13,630 bases of DNA from JANWHF01 sp036276235 (GTDB lineage: Bacteria; Planctomycetota; Phycisphaerae; Tepidisphaerales; Tepidisphaeraceae): the NCBI GenBank assembly GCA_036276235.1, contig DATBDZ010000308.1, positions 1-13,630 on the forward strand, given 5' to 3'. Below are positions 6,581-13,630 of the stretch, in pieces. Every line of letters starts with the position of its first letter. The first letter of the stretch is position 1. The position numbers and the translations under genes are program-made. The notes under the pieces are model-generated. The model was given only the letters and a program-made list of their open reading frames with translations. It had not been told where the DNA came from and did no database searches.

Positions 6581-6806
6581 TTGCGCCAAGGAGCCAAGAC
6601 GCCAAGTAGCCAAGAATGCAAAATGACCCTTTCTTTGCCACTTTGTCTCTTTGCGTCTTTGCGCAATTCGAAATGCGCAAAGACGCAAAGAGACAAAGGG
6701 CGCAAAGAAAGGATGCAAGTGGATTCATCACCGACAATTGATTAACAAGACGCGAAGATCAAATCTTTAATTCTTGGCCTCTTGGCGTCTTGGCACCTTG
6801 GCGCAA
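6581..6806. repeat. Octamer-built long inverted repeat (GCCAAGnn), outer pair
   Basis: The left arm carries four 8-base units GCCAAGGA, GCCAAGAC, GCCAAGTA and GCCAAGAA (6585-6616). The right arm carries the mirrored units TTCTTGGC, CTCTTGGC, GTCTTGGC and ACCTTGGC (6771-6802). Counting the flanking TTGC/GCAA, 33 of 36 bases pair between 6581-6616 and 6771-6806. All mismatches fall in the two variable bases of the units, so the core is conserved while the spacer drifts. The arms enclose a second, different octamer palindrome. Confidence 0.9.
6629..6711. repeat. Octamer-built hairpin (TCTTTGCG core), inner pair
   Basis: The left arm has units TCTTTGCC, ACTTTGTC, TCTTTGCG and TCTTTGCG (6632-6663), and the right arm has the mirrored CGCAAAGA units from 6676. 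The 25 bases at 6641-6665 pair perfectly with 6674-6698 around an 8-base loop, ATTCGAAA. With one bulge the pairing continues outward to 6629/6711. This would be a very stable cruciform or RNA stem. It sits wholly inside the GCCAAG palindrome. Confidence 0.9.
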
Positions 6807-6840
6807 TATATTCCCCTCACGGCAGCATTGTCGGGGTGCG

Positions 6841-6903
6841 ATGCAACGTGCAACGATAGTAGATGCAACCGATTGGTGCAAAATTTGATTCAAAACGTTG
6901 CAT
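6841..6903. repeat. TGCAAC repeats with a 9-base dyad
   Basis: ATGCAACGT at 6841-6849 is mirrored exactly by ACGTTGCAT at 6895-6903. TGCAAC occurs three times in direct orientation (6842, 6849, 6864). It could be a cluster of regulator half-sites, but no adjacent gene start supports that. Confidence 0.5.
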
Positions 6904-6936
6904 GACCGCGCGAAGCCGTGGGCGCATCGTGTGGGG

Positions 6937-6963
6937 CGCGCATCATCAAGGGACGCGCATCAT
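6937..6963. repeat. Ten-base direct repeat CGCGCATCAT
   Basis: Two exact copies of CGCGCATCAT occur at 6937-6946 and 6954-6963, with starts 17 bases apart. No gene starts nearby and no role is evident. Confidence 0.5.
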
Positions 6964-7023
6964 GGTGCGCCACTTCACGGGGAATTTTCTGGGGGCGCGT
7001 TGATGTGCGGGCACAAAGGATGT

Positions 7024-7091
7024 CACGCGAAGAGTCGAAGTTACGAAGAAGACAAAATTGCTCTTGCTTCGCCTCTTCGTTTCTTCGCGTG
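7024..7091. repeat. Octamer-built inverted repeat (CGAAG core)
   Basis: CGAAG recurs every 8 bases three times on the left (7028, 7036, 7044), with three variable bases between. It is mirrored as CTTCG at 8-base spacing on the right. The outermost CACGCGAAG (7024-7032) pairs exactly with CTTCGCGTG (7083-7091). This is the same design as the 6581-6806 elements with a different core. Confidence 0.8.
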
Positions 7092-7269
7092 GCATCCGCC
7101 TCGTGGAATAGAGCAAATGGACAGTTCGATGATGACTTACATCAGTTTTCGCCCGGCGGCCAATGTTGAAAAGTCGCGCCCAGTGTCGCGCGGAGTCGCG
7201 CTGGCCCCTTGTCGCGAGGTTGAAAAACGGGTTGAGCCGATCGGCGGTCGCGCGGCGGTAATTGGTCAG

Positions 7270-7306
7270 CAATTGATGTAAGATGAGTTGATCAATTGGC
7301 AATTGA
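7270..7306 (+). promoter_or_regulatory. CAATTGA half-site cluster before the beta-lactamase gene
   Basis: TCAATTG-G-CAATTGA at 7292-7306 is a perfect 7-1-7 dyad ending 13 bases before the ATG at 7320. A further CAATTGA lies at 7270-7276. The position, overlapping the presumed promoter and leader, fits a repressor or activator operator. No regulator gene is nearby, and the AT-rich palindrome could be incidental. Confidence 0.4.
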
Positions 7307-7319
7307 ATGAGGCTGGAAC

Positions 7320-8297
7320 ATGAAACTGTTGAAGAATCTCACCCGTTCGGTCGGCACGATCGCTTTGGTTGTGGGAACGCTGTTCGTCGCGCCGTTCGCG
7401 GCCGCCGACGACAAACCCCAGGAGTTGCTGCGGCCTGCGGCGCCTGGCGCGGCGACGCGGTCAACTGTCCCGGCGCCGACGCCTGGTGACAATCCGCTCT
7501 GGTATCAGCCGTTTCCGGGGCATCGGGTGATCGGGAATGTGTACTACGTTGGGTCCAAGGACCTGGCGACGTTTCTGATCACGACGCCGCAGGGGCACAT
7601 CCTCATCAACAGCGGCTTTGAGCAGACGGTGCCGCTCATTGCCAAATCGGTGGAGGCGCTGGGATTTAAGATGAGCGATATTAAGATATTGCTCGCCAGC
7701 CATGCGCATTCGGATCATGTGGCTGGTCATGCGCGGATGAAGGAAGTAACCGGTGCCGACGTGTATGTCATGCGCGGCGATGACACTGTCGTCGCCACTG
7801 GCGGCGAAGGGCAATATCTCTACACCGACACCCGCTGGAAGCCGTGCAAGGTCGATCGCGTTTTGGAGGATGGCGAGAAAGTTTCGCTGGGCGGCGTCAC
7901 GCTCGTCGCCCATCTCACCCCCGGCCACACGCGCGGCTGCACCACCTGGACCTGCCGCGTGCAGGATGGAGCGAAGAGTTATGACGTGGTGATCGTCGGC
8001 AGCTACAACGTCAATCCCGGCTTTCAACTGGTCAACAACAAAGACTACCCGCAGATCGCCGACGATTATGCGAAGACATTCGCTGTGCTTAAGTCGCTGC
8101 CGTGCGATGTGTTTCTGGGCGCTCACGGCGCGTATTACAACATGACCGAGAAATACGCGCGGCTGACCACAGACAATAAGGACAACCCATTCATCGATCC
8201 GCAAGGATATAAAACCACGATCGCGCAGAAGGAAAAGGCATTTGAGGACACTTTGGCGGCTCAGAAGGCCAGACGCCCCGGCGCGGCAACGCGATGA
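7320..8297 (+). CDS. Subclass B3-like metallo-beta-lactamase fold hydrolase
   Basis: This 325-residue exported zinc hydrolase has a Sec-type signal: basic MKLLKNLTR, a hydrophobic stretch at about 11-24, and a likely cleavage near AAA-D around residue 29. The full metal set of the subclass B3 fold is present: H128-A-H130-S-D132-H133, His203 in TPGHTRGCTTWT (200-211) and His269 in GAHG. The TPGHTxGCTTWT signature is characteristic of B3-type enzymes. It may hydrolyse beta-lactams or another lactone/amide in the periplasm; environmental B3 homologues often have weak or no lactamase activity, so resistance is not established. The start is backed by GAGG about 9 bases upstream. A C-terminal tail after about residue 300 is charged and probably flexible. 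It is monocistronic by layout, with repeats on both sides and no beta-lactam regulator beside it. Confidence 0.9.
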   Translation: MKLLKNLTRSVGTIALVVGTLFVAPFAAADDKPQELLRPAAPGAATRSTVPAPTPGDNPLWYQPFPGHRVIGNVYYVGSKDLATFLITTPQGHILINSGFEQTVPLIAKSVEALGFKMSDIKILLASHAHSDHVAGHARMKEVTGADVYVMRGDDTVVATGGEGQYLYTDTRWKPCKVDRVLEDGEKVSLGGVTLVAHLTPGHTRGCTTWTCRVQDGAKSYDVVIVGSYNVNPGFQLVNNKDYPQIADDYAKTFAVLKSLPCDVFLGAHGAYYNMTEKYARLTTDNKDNPFIDPQGYKTTIAQKEKAFEDTLAAQKARRPGAATR

Positions 8298-8381
8298 TGC
8301 GGCGCGTAGGGCGCACTGCCCGCCGCGCGCTCGGAGCAGGATTCTGGCAGGGGTGGCTCACAATTTCGACGACGAGTCTTG

Positions 8382-8490
8382 TCCCCTCCTCCGGTACTCC
8401 GGGGGAGGGTTAGGGTGGGGGTTCTTGCAGACAGCGCATTTCTACACAACCCCCCACCCCCGCCCTCCCCCGGAGTACCGAGGGAGGGAG
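8382..8490. repeat. Long GC-rich palindrome after the lactamase gene
   Basis: Arms of about 41 bases, 8382-8424 and 8448-8490, mirror each other with a few mismatches; the core CGGTACTCCGGGGGAGGG (18 bases) is identical. Each arm also contains its own CCGG-TACT-CCGG mini-hairpin. The element begins 85 bases past the lactamase stop and 125 bases before the next start, so it could act as a transcription end or mRNA stabiliser. No U-run follows. The remainder of 8298-8614 shows no gene; 8540-8580 includes TTGCTT and TATGGT but with too wide a spacing to call a promoter. Confidence 0.85.
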
Positions 8491-8614
8491 AAATACCAGC
8501 CGCCTAAAGTGTGACGCTCCCTTCCTGCCGGCGGCGGAAGACTTTTTGCTTTAATCGAAGGCACTTCCTTGCTATGGTTACGTCCTGATCGCGACCTTCA
8601 ACCACGGGGCTCAC

Positions 8615-11362
8615 ATGGAAATCAGGAAAAACAACGCCGGCAACGGGAGATTTCGCAGGCTTCTGGAGGCACATCGGCCGCTGGTCGAGCAGATTGAATC
8701 ACGCATTCTGCTTTCGACCTATACGGTGAACACGGTGTCGGATGCAGCCAACCCTGGCACCGGCCTCACATCGCTGCGGCAGGCAATCGCCAGTGCCAAT
8801 GCGCACGCCGGCGCGGATACGATTAATTTTGCTCCGAGCGTCTTCACGTCCGGCGCCCTTCACACCATTCTTCTGCTCAATGGCAAGCAGTTGTCGTTCA
8901 CTGATACCTCCGGGGCAACGACGCTCAGCGGCCCGGGCGCCGGCGTCGTCGCGGTGGATGGACATGCTTCCAGCCGCGTTTTCAATATCAGCAAGAATGT
9001 GACGGTGACGATCAGCGGGCTGACGATCACCAACGGATTTGCAGGAAACGACGGCACCAGCCCCAGCCCCCAAGGCGGCGGCGCTAGTCTGGGCGGCGGC
9101 ATCTCCAATGCCGGCACGCTGACGCTCAATGGCGTCACAGTTACCAAAAACACCGCCGATGGCACTGACTTGAGTAATAGCCAACTGAGCGGCTATGCAA
9201 GCGGCGGCGGAATCTATTCAACAGGCACGCTCACCCTTCAAAACAGCACAGTTTCTTTCAATAAAGCGCATGGTGCCGACAACGTTCAGCACGTGGCACC
9301 ATACGCCGGCAATGCAGCGGGCGGAGGGATTTATGGTTTCGGCTCCCTCACCATCACATCCAGCACTATTTCCTCCAACGAAGCCTCCGGAGGGCAGAGC
9401 CACATCAGGGCTGCTGGGTATGCAGTGGGTGGCGGAATCTATGACGTTGGCACACTCTCCATCACTTCCTCGAAAATCGCCAATAATACCGCGACGGGGG
9501 GACAGGGCTTTACCAGCCAAATCACCTCGTATGATGTGGCTCCAAGCGCCTTCGGCGGCGGCGTTTTTTGCAACGGTGGATCCATCGTCTCATCCCAAAT
9601 CACTGGGAATGTCGCACTGGGCGGCGATGGAAAGGCAGCCGGCGTAACCCCGGGAACGGGGGGCGGCGGCGGCATCTATTCCGACCGCGCCCTAACGATT
9701 ACCTCCAGCACCGTTTCCGCAAATACCGCACAGGGCGCCAACGGTGTCGGCGTGGCCGGCGCCGGCAAGGGCGGAGGCATTTTCTGCGAAGGCAGCAAGC
9801 TTGTGCTGAATCAGAGTACCGTTTCTGGAAATGTCGCCCGGGGCAATGGAGCATTTCCTAGCGCGGGCGGGAACGGCAGCGACGCCCTTGGGGGCGGAAT
9901 TTATGAAGGAATAATCTCTTTCCCAGGTTCACTGATCGCGACCGCCAGCAGCATCACCGGCAACCAGGCTATCGGTGGCGCGGGAAACGATGGGACGCGT
10001 ATACCCTCTGTCACAGCGGGGACAGGCGGACACGCCTCGGGCGGCGGCATCTGGTTGGCTGGCCCCGCCACGCTCACCGATTGCACCATCGCCAACAATC
10101 AATCCCAAGGGGGCCTGGGCGGACAGGCCTTTCAGATCACCGGCAACGCTACCGCTGGAACGGGTGGTGACGCCGACGGCGGCGGTATCTTCACCCTGGG
10201 CATGTTGCAACTATTTGACAGTACGATTGCAACTAACAGCGTCACCGCTGGAGCGGGCGCATTATCCTCTTTCCCGCTCCTCTCGGGTAAACCGGGCGTC
10301 GCGTCGGCGGGCGGAATCGACATCGCTGGCGGATCGCTGACCACCTCCAACTCAATCATTTCAGGGAACCTTATTGCTACAGCGGGCGTGGTCGGTTCCA
10401 CGTTCAGCGACATCGTCGGCGCCGCTCAACCTGCCAGCGCGTTCAATCTCATCGGCGTCGGCGGCGGGCTGGTTACAGGCACGAACGGTAACAAGGTCGG
10501 CATCACCGATCCAAAACTTATGCCGCTGGGCAACTATGGAGGGCCTACGCAAACTATGCTTCCCATGCCGGGCAGTCCGGCTATCGACGCCGGCAGCAGC
10601 ACGCTGATTCCCACCGGCCTTACTGTAGATCAGCGCGGGATGCCGCGCATTTACAGCCTCTTACCTTCAAGGCTTAAGCGAGCCTCGGTTGATATCGGCG
10701 CGGATGAGTACATCTCTCTGACCCTCCGCGGCACCGTCTACAACGACATCAACGGCGACGGCATCCGCCAAGCCGGCGAGCCAGGTACAGCCAACTGGAA
10801 GATTTACATCGATTTGAATAACAGCGGCGCCTTTGTTGCCAGCGATCCATCCGCCATCACCGATGCCAACGGCAATTACACACTCAGTTACATTCCCACA
10901 ACGCCGCAATCGCTTCTAGTCCGCGAAGTGCGCCAGACGGGCCTGCGCCGCACGCAACCGGCCGCGCCTAGTCCACTGGGCTACTACAGCGTCAGCCCCA
11001 CTGCCGGAGCGGTTGCGAATCTGAATTTCGGCAACAGCGCCACCGCCCTGATCAGCGGCACCGTGTTCAACGACGCCAACGGCAACGGTGTCTTCGACGC
11101 AAGTGAACACGGCGTAGCGGGGTTCCGCGTTTTCGTGGACCTGAACCACGACGGCACGTTTGAAACCAGCGAGCCCAGCGCGCTCAGTGACGTCTCCGGC
11201 AATTGGTCGATTGCCGGGCTCGCCGCCGGCTCTTATGTCGTGCGGATCGCTCTGTCCCTGTTCGAGAAGGCAACGACGCCTCCAGGCGGGGCGCTTTCAA
11301 TCACCCTGTCAGCAGGCCAGTTCGTCTCCGGCAAGTTGTTCGGCGAAGTTACGATACAGTGA
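8615..11362 (+). CDS. Secreted beta-helix protein, LEPR-XLL type, with SdrD-like C-terminus
   Basis: This 915-residue extracellular or surface protein is probably an adhesin or polysaccharide-binding/degrading beta-helix; no catalytic residues are identifiable. The N-terminus is a basic stretch followed by IESRILLS at 27-34, a variant of the planctomycete LEPR-XLL export signature. SLRQAIASAN at 53-62 opens the right-handed beta-helix, as in the 'polymorphic outer membrane protein-like' fold. Eleven glycine turns, mostly GGG[IV][YFW], start at about residues 160, 197, 236, 272, 314, 351, 386, 426, 476, 522 and 566, each followed by L-T-I..S-T-[IV]-S.N. A choice-of-anchor Q-like segment, NYGGPTQTMLP...GSPAIDAG, lies at 640-660. 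Two SdrD B-like Ig domains (about 703-770 and 813-885) carry Asp/Asn-rich calcium-type loops (NDINGDG, NDANGNG, DLNHDG). The start has GGGG five bases upstream. It is followed after 87 bases by a paralogue. Confidence 0.92.
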   Translation: MEIRKNNAGNGRFRRLLEAHRPLVEQIESRILLSTYTVNTVSDAANPGTGLTSLRQAIASANAHAGADTINFAPSVFTSGALHTILLLNGKQLSFTDTSGATTLSGPGAGVVAVDGHASSRVFNISKNVTVTISGLTITNGFAGNDGTSPSPQGGGASLGGGISNAGTLTLNGVTVTKNTADGTDLSNSQLSGYASGGGIYSTGTLTLQNSTVSFNKAHGADNVQHVAPYAGNAAGGGIYGFGSLTITSSTISSNEASGGQSHIRAAGYAVGGGIYDVGTLSITSSKIANNTATGGQGFTSQITSYDVAPSAFGGGVFCNGGSIVSSQITGNVALGGDGKAAGVTPGTGGGGGIYSDRALTITSSTVSANTAQGANGVGVAGAGKGGGIFCEGSKLVLNQSTVSGNVARGNGAFPSAGGNGSDALGGGIYEGIISFPGSLIATASSITGNQAIGGAGNDGTRIPSVTAGTGGHASGGGIWLAGPATLTDCTIANNQSQGGLGGQAFQITGNATAGTGGDADGGGIFTLGMLQLFDSTIATNSVTAGAGALSSFPLLSGKPGVASAGGIDIAGGSLTTSNSIISGNLIATAGVVGSTFSDIVGAAQPASAFNLIGVGGGLVTGTNGNKVGITDPKLMPLGNYGGPTQTMLPMPGSPAIDAGSSTLIPTGLTVDQRGMPRIYSLLPSRLKRASVDIGADEYISLTLRGTVYNDINGDGIRQAGEPGTANWKIYIDLNNSGAFVASDPSAITDANGNYTLSYIPTTPQSLLVREVRQTGLRRTQPAAPSPLGYYSVSPTAGAVANLNFGNSATALISGTVFNDANGNGVFDASEHGVAGFRVFVDLNHDGTFETSEPSALSDVSGNWSIAGLAAGSYVVRIALSLFEKATTPPGGALSITLSAGQFVSGKLFGEVTIQ

Positions 11363-11449
11363 ATTCCCTGATGCGCGGAGGCTGCAAGCGAACAAGCAAC
11401 TCATCGGCAGGTAGATTTCACCGCTGATCGTTTTCATCTGGAGAACAGC

Positions 11450-13630
11450 ATGCACAAGTCAAAGGCGCGGCGCAAGTCTTGGGCGCGAAGAGATGCGACG
11501 AACCTCCGTCGGACACACCTCCGACCGCTGATGATAGAGCAATGCGAACCGCGCGTTCTGCTTTCGACCTACACCGTGAACACGATATCCGATGCTTCCA
11601 AAGCTGGAACAAAGCTGGTTTCGCTGCGGCAGGCGGTCGCCAGCGCCAACTCCCACCCTGGACCCGATACTATTCAGTTTTCCACCGGTATCTTTGCCGC
11701 CGGCGCGCTTCATCGGATTCTGCTGACCAAGGGGGAGATTGTTTTCACCGACAAGACCGGGGCTACGACCATCAACGGCCCGGGCGCTGCCGTTCTCGCG
11801 GTTGATGGGCAGAAGGCCAGCCGCATCTTTAACATTCAGGCCGGCGTGACCGTCTCCATTTCCGGCGTTTGGGTCACAAACGGGTTCGCGCCCGGCGGCG
11901 GTTTTGGCGGCGGTATTTTCAACGCCGGTATGCTCACGCTCAGAAGTTCTACCATCAGCAATAACGCTGTCGATGGCAGCACGGCACCCTATCCGGGCTC
12001 GCAAGACGGTTCGGGGCGCGGGGGCGGCATTTACTCCACCGGCACACTTAACCTCCAAAACAGCAACGTCTCCTCCAACACGGCGGCGGGACGGGGCATC
12101 TTCTACGGTGGTAACTTTCAGCTTATCGCAGGCGGCGGAGGTATTTACAGCGAAGGATCGCTCACCATCAGCAGCAGCGTCATTTCGCATAATATTGCCA
12201 GAGGCGAGGTCATTGAGGTGGCTGCCGGGGGCGGAGGGATTTTCTCCACCGGACCGATGTCGATTACTTCAACTGTTATCGCTACAAACACCGCGATCGG
12301 AGGGCCTGCCGGGGTCAGCGGTGGTGCTGGGCTAGGCGGCGGCGTTTTCTCCGACGCCAATGTGCCCGTCTCAATTGTCTCATCACAGATTTCCGGCAAC
12401 GTCGCGCAAGGCGGCCCCGATGCCTACCAATACTACGGGAACGGAAGCGGTGGTGGTATCTGGGCTCTGGATCCTGTGACGATCAGTTCCAGCACGGTTT
12501 CAGGAAACGTCGCTGCCGGTGGACTGGGCGCGCGGGGCGGAGGGCTGTATGGGGGAGATCTTATTATCGACCAGAGCACCATCTCGGACAATACAGCAAC
12601 AACAAAACTGGCAACGTTGAGCGGGGGTCAACCTGGCGTTGCAGGCGGAGGCGGCATCTATAGCCCCAGCTCCCTGACCGTGACGCGCAGCACCATCACT
12701 GGCAATGCAGCGATTGGAGCCAGAGGAATCGACGCAACTACTGCTCCGATACCCGCGGGCCCGGGCGGAAAAGCCACGGGCGGCGGCATCGACTACGGTC
12801 TCAGCGCCAGCGTGATCGACTCCACAATCGTCAACAACCGCGCGGTCGGCGGAGCCGGCGGCAATGGCGTGCGGCTCCCTTTTCTCATCGAATCTCCGGG
12901 CAATGGAGGTAACGCCCAGGGCGGCGGCATCTCAGAAGCGGATTCACCTCAACACTTGTTGCACCTTTTCGACTCGACTGTATTCGGAAACACGGCCGTG
13001 GGCGGCGCCGGCGGCACCAACCTGCCGCCATTGCCGTCAGGCAAGGCCGGCACTGCCACCGGTGGTGGAATCGCTGCTAACCATAATGCGCTTCTGCAAA
13101 ACACCATCATCTCCGGCAACACCGCGGGCGCTGCTTTCAGTGACATCCTCGGGGCTGTCTTAAATTCGAGCGCCTTCAACCTGGTTGGTGTCGGTGGAGG
13201 ACTTGCGAACGGCGTCAACGGTAACAAGGTGGGCATCACAAACCCCGGGCTCCAACCCCTGGGCAACTACGGCGGGCCAACGCAAACCATGCTGCCTGCC
13301 GCCGGAAGTCCCGCCATCAATGCCGGGAGCAACGCACTGATTCCGCCGGGCATCCTGGTGGATCAGCGCGGGATGCCGCGCGTTTTTGGAACTTCAGTTG
13401 ACATCGGAGCAGACGAGTATGTCTCACTGAACCTTTCCGGCGCCGTGTACAACGACATCAACGGCGACGGCGTTCGCCAGCCCCGCGAGCCGGGACTTGC
13501 CAACTGGAAAGTCTACATTGATTTGAACAATTCAAACGCATTTGTCGCCGGCGATCCTTTTGCCATCACCAATACTGCCGGCAATTATAGGTTTACATAC
13601 CTGCCGACCTCGACGCAGTCTCTGACTGTG
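11450..13630 (+). CDS. Second LEPR-XLL beta-helix protein, tandem paralogue (incomplete at window end)
   Basis: The frame is open from the ATG at 11450 through 727 codons to the window edge, with no stop. The start is supported by GGAG at 11440-11443, six bases upstream. It matches the preceding protein part for part: a very basic leader (residues 1-25), CEPRVLLS at 32-39 (closer to canonical LEPR), STYTVNTISDA, SLRQAVASAN at 58-67, and a beta-helix with eleven glycine turns. The anchor-Q-like NYGGPTQTMLP lies near 605, followed by VDQRGMPRVF and DIGADEY, and the first SdrD-like domain (NDINGDG, about 665 onward) is cut by the edge. A second such domain is expected beyond. The helix modules have diverged more than the anchor and Ig regions. 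The 87-base gap upstream shows no terminator, so the pair is probably co-transcribed. It may be an adhesin or surface binding protein; the ligand is unknown. Confidence 0.92.
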   Translation, partial: MHKSKARRKSWARRDATNLRRTHLRPLMIEQCEPRVLLSTYTVNTISDASKAGTKLVSLRQAVASANSHPGPDTIQFSTGIFAAGALHRILLTKGEIVFTDKTGATTINGPGAAVLAVDGQKASRIFNIQAGVTVSISGVWVTNGFAPGGGFGGGIFNAGMLTLRSSTISNNAVDGSTAPYPGSQDGSGRGGGIYSTGTLNLQNSNVSSNTAAGRGIFYGGNFQLIAGGGGIYSEGSLTISSSVISHNIARGEVIEVAAGGGGIFSTGPMSITSTVIATNTAIGGPAGVSGGAGLGGGVFSDANVPVSIVSSQISGNVAQGGPDAYQYYGNGSGGGIWALDPVTISSSTVSGNVAAGGLGARGGGLYGGDLIIDQSTISDNTATTKLATLSGGQPGVAGGGGIYSPSSLTVTRSTITGNAAIGARGIDATTAPIPAGPGGKATGGGIDYGLSASVIDSTIVNNRAVGGAGGNGVRLPFLIESPGNGGNAQGGGISEADSPQHLLHLFDSTVFGNTAVGGAGGTNLPPLPSGKAGTATGGGIAANHNALLQNTIISGNTAGAAFSDILGAVLNSSAFNLVGVGGGLANGVNGNKVGITNPGLQPLGNYGGPTQTMLPAAGSPAINAGSNALIPPGILVDQRGMPRVFGTSVDIGADEYVSLNLSGAVYNDINGDGVRQPREPGLANWKVYIDLNNSNAFVAGDPFAITNTAGNYRFTYLPTSTQSLTV

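Larger units (their letters stand above)
5311..7319. other. Two-kilobase gene-poor, repeat-dense intergenic region
   Basis: No open frame here is supported by a ribosome site, family resemblance or coding-like composition. The stretch contains two copies of a ~250-bp element, a heptamer array, a nested octamer palindrome, another octamer palindrome and several dyads, each listed separately. Positions 5311-5455 show nothing recognisable. Positions 5731-5867, between the two element copies, hold GC-rich sequence including GTCCG...CGGAC at about 5808-5834. The region could be a graveyard of mobile-element remnants, a set of structured non-coding RNAs, or both. Confidence 0.7.

Noticed and set aside
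6368..6745. A 125-codon plus-strand open frame beginning MITKTFQKVSYGG
   Set aside because: Its second half is simply the translation of the octamer palindromes, no ribosome site precedes it, and the first half resembles no family.
5311..7319. Insertion sequence or transposon in the repeat-rich region
   Set aside because: No transposase-like frame, terminal inverted repeats with target duplication, or integrase was found; the region may contain remnants but none can be named.
7461..8204. A 247-codon minus-strand frame opposite the beta-lactamase gene
   Set aside because: The sense frame has every metal ligand and a signal peptide; the antisense frame is a GC-driven shadow.
11459..12190. A 243-codon minus-strand frame inside the second beta-helix gene
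   Set aside because: It is antisense to a clear protein whose glycine-turn repeats explain the openness of the opposite frame.

Overview
The window is most likely chromosomal DNA from a planctomycete, probably of the Phycisphaerae/Tepidisphaera type. The main evidence is two large secreted beta-helix proteins that start with the planctomycete 'LEPR-XLL'-type N-terminal signature (IESR-ILLS and CEPR-VLLS), plus a Tat-exported Gfo/Idh/MocA oxidoreductase of the kind planctomycetes carry in many copies. No rRNA, tRNA, CRISPR array, phage gene or intact insertion sequence was seen.

Layout. Positions 1-204 are non-coding, with small inverted repeats. Positions 205-3676 carry two minus-strand genes: a Tat-signal Gfo/Idh/MocA oxidoreductase, and upstream of it an M3-family oligoendopeptidase F with an unusual lysine-rich N-terminal tail. 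A palindrome built of heptamers separates them, and a second heptamer array sits just before the peptidase start. Positions 3767-5310 carry two plus-strand genes: a membrane-associated SAM methyltransferase with visibly higher GC than its surroundings, and an uncharacterised 217-residue protein. Positions 5311-7319 hold about 2 kb with no convincing gene but a high density of repeats. These are a roughly 250-bp element present twice in direct orientation at a constant 412-bp offset, a heptamer array, a nested pair of octamer palindromes, a further octamer palindrome and several small dyads. Positions 7320-8297 encode an exported subclass-B3-like metallo-beta-lactamase. A long GC-rich palindrome follows, and then two tandem paralogues of giant beta-helix surface proteins (8615-11362, and 11450 to the window end, incomplete).

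The genes do not form one evident pathway. The clearest functional unit is the tandem pair of beta-helix proteins, which share architecture module for module and are probably co-transcribed. The most unusual content is non-coding. At least six intergenic elements follow one design: a fixed 5-6 base core repeated every 7 or 8 bases, usually mirrored into a hairpin, with a different core at each site. Together with the duplicated 250-bp element they are the best candidates here for something not yet described.
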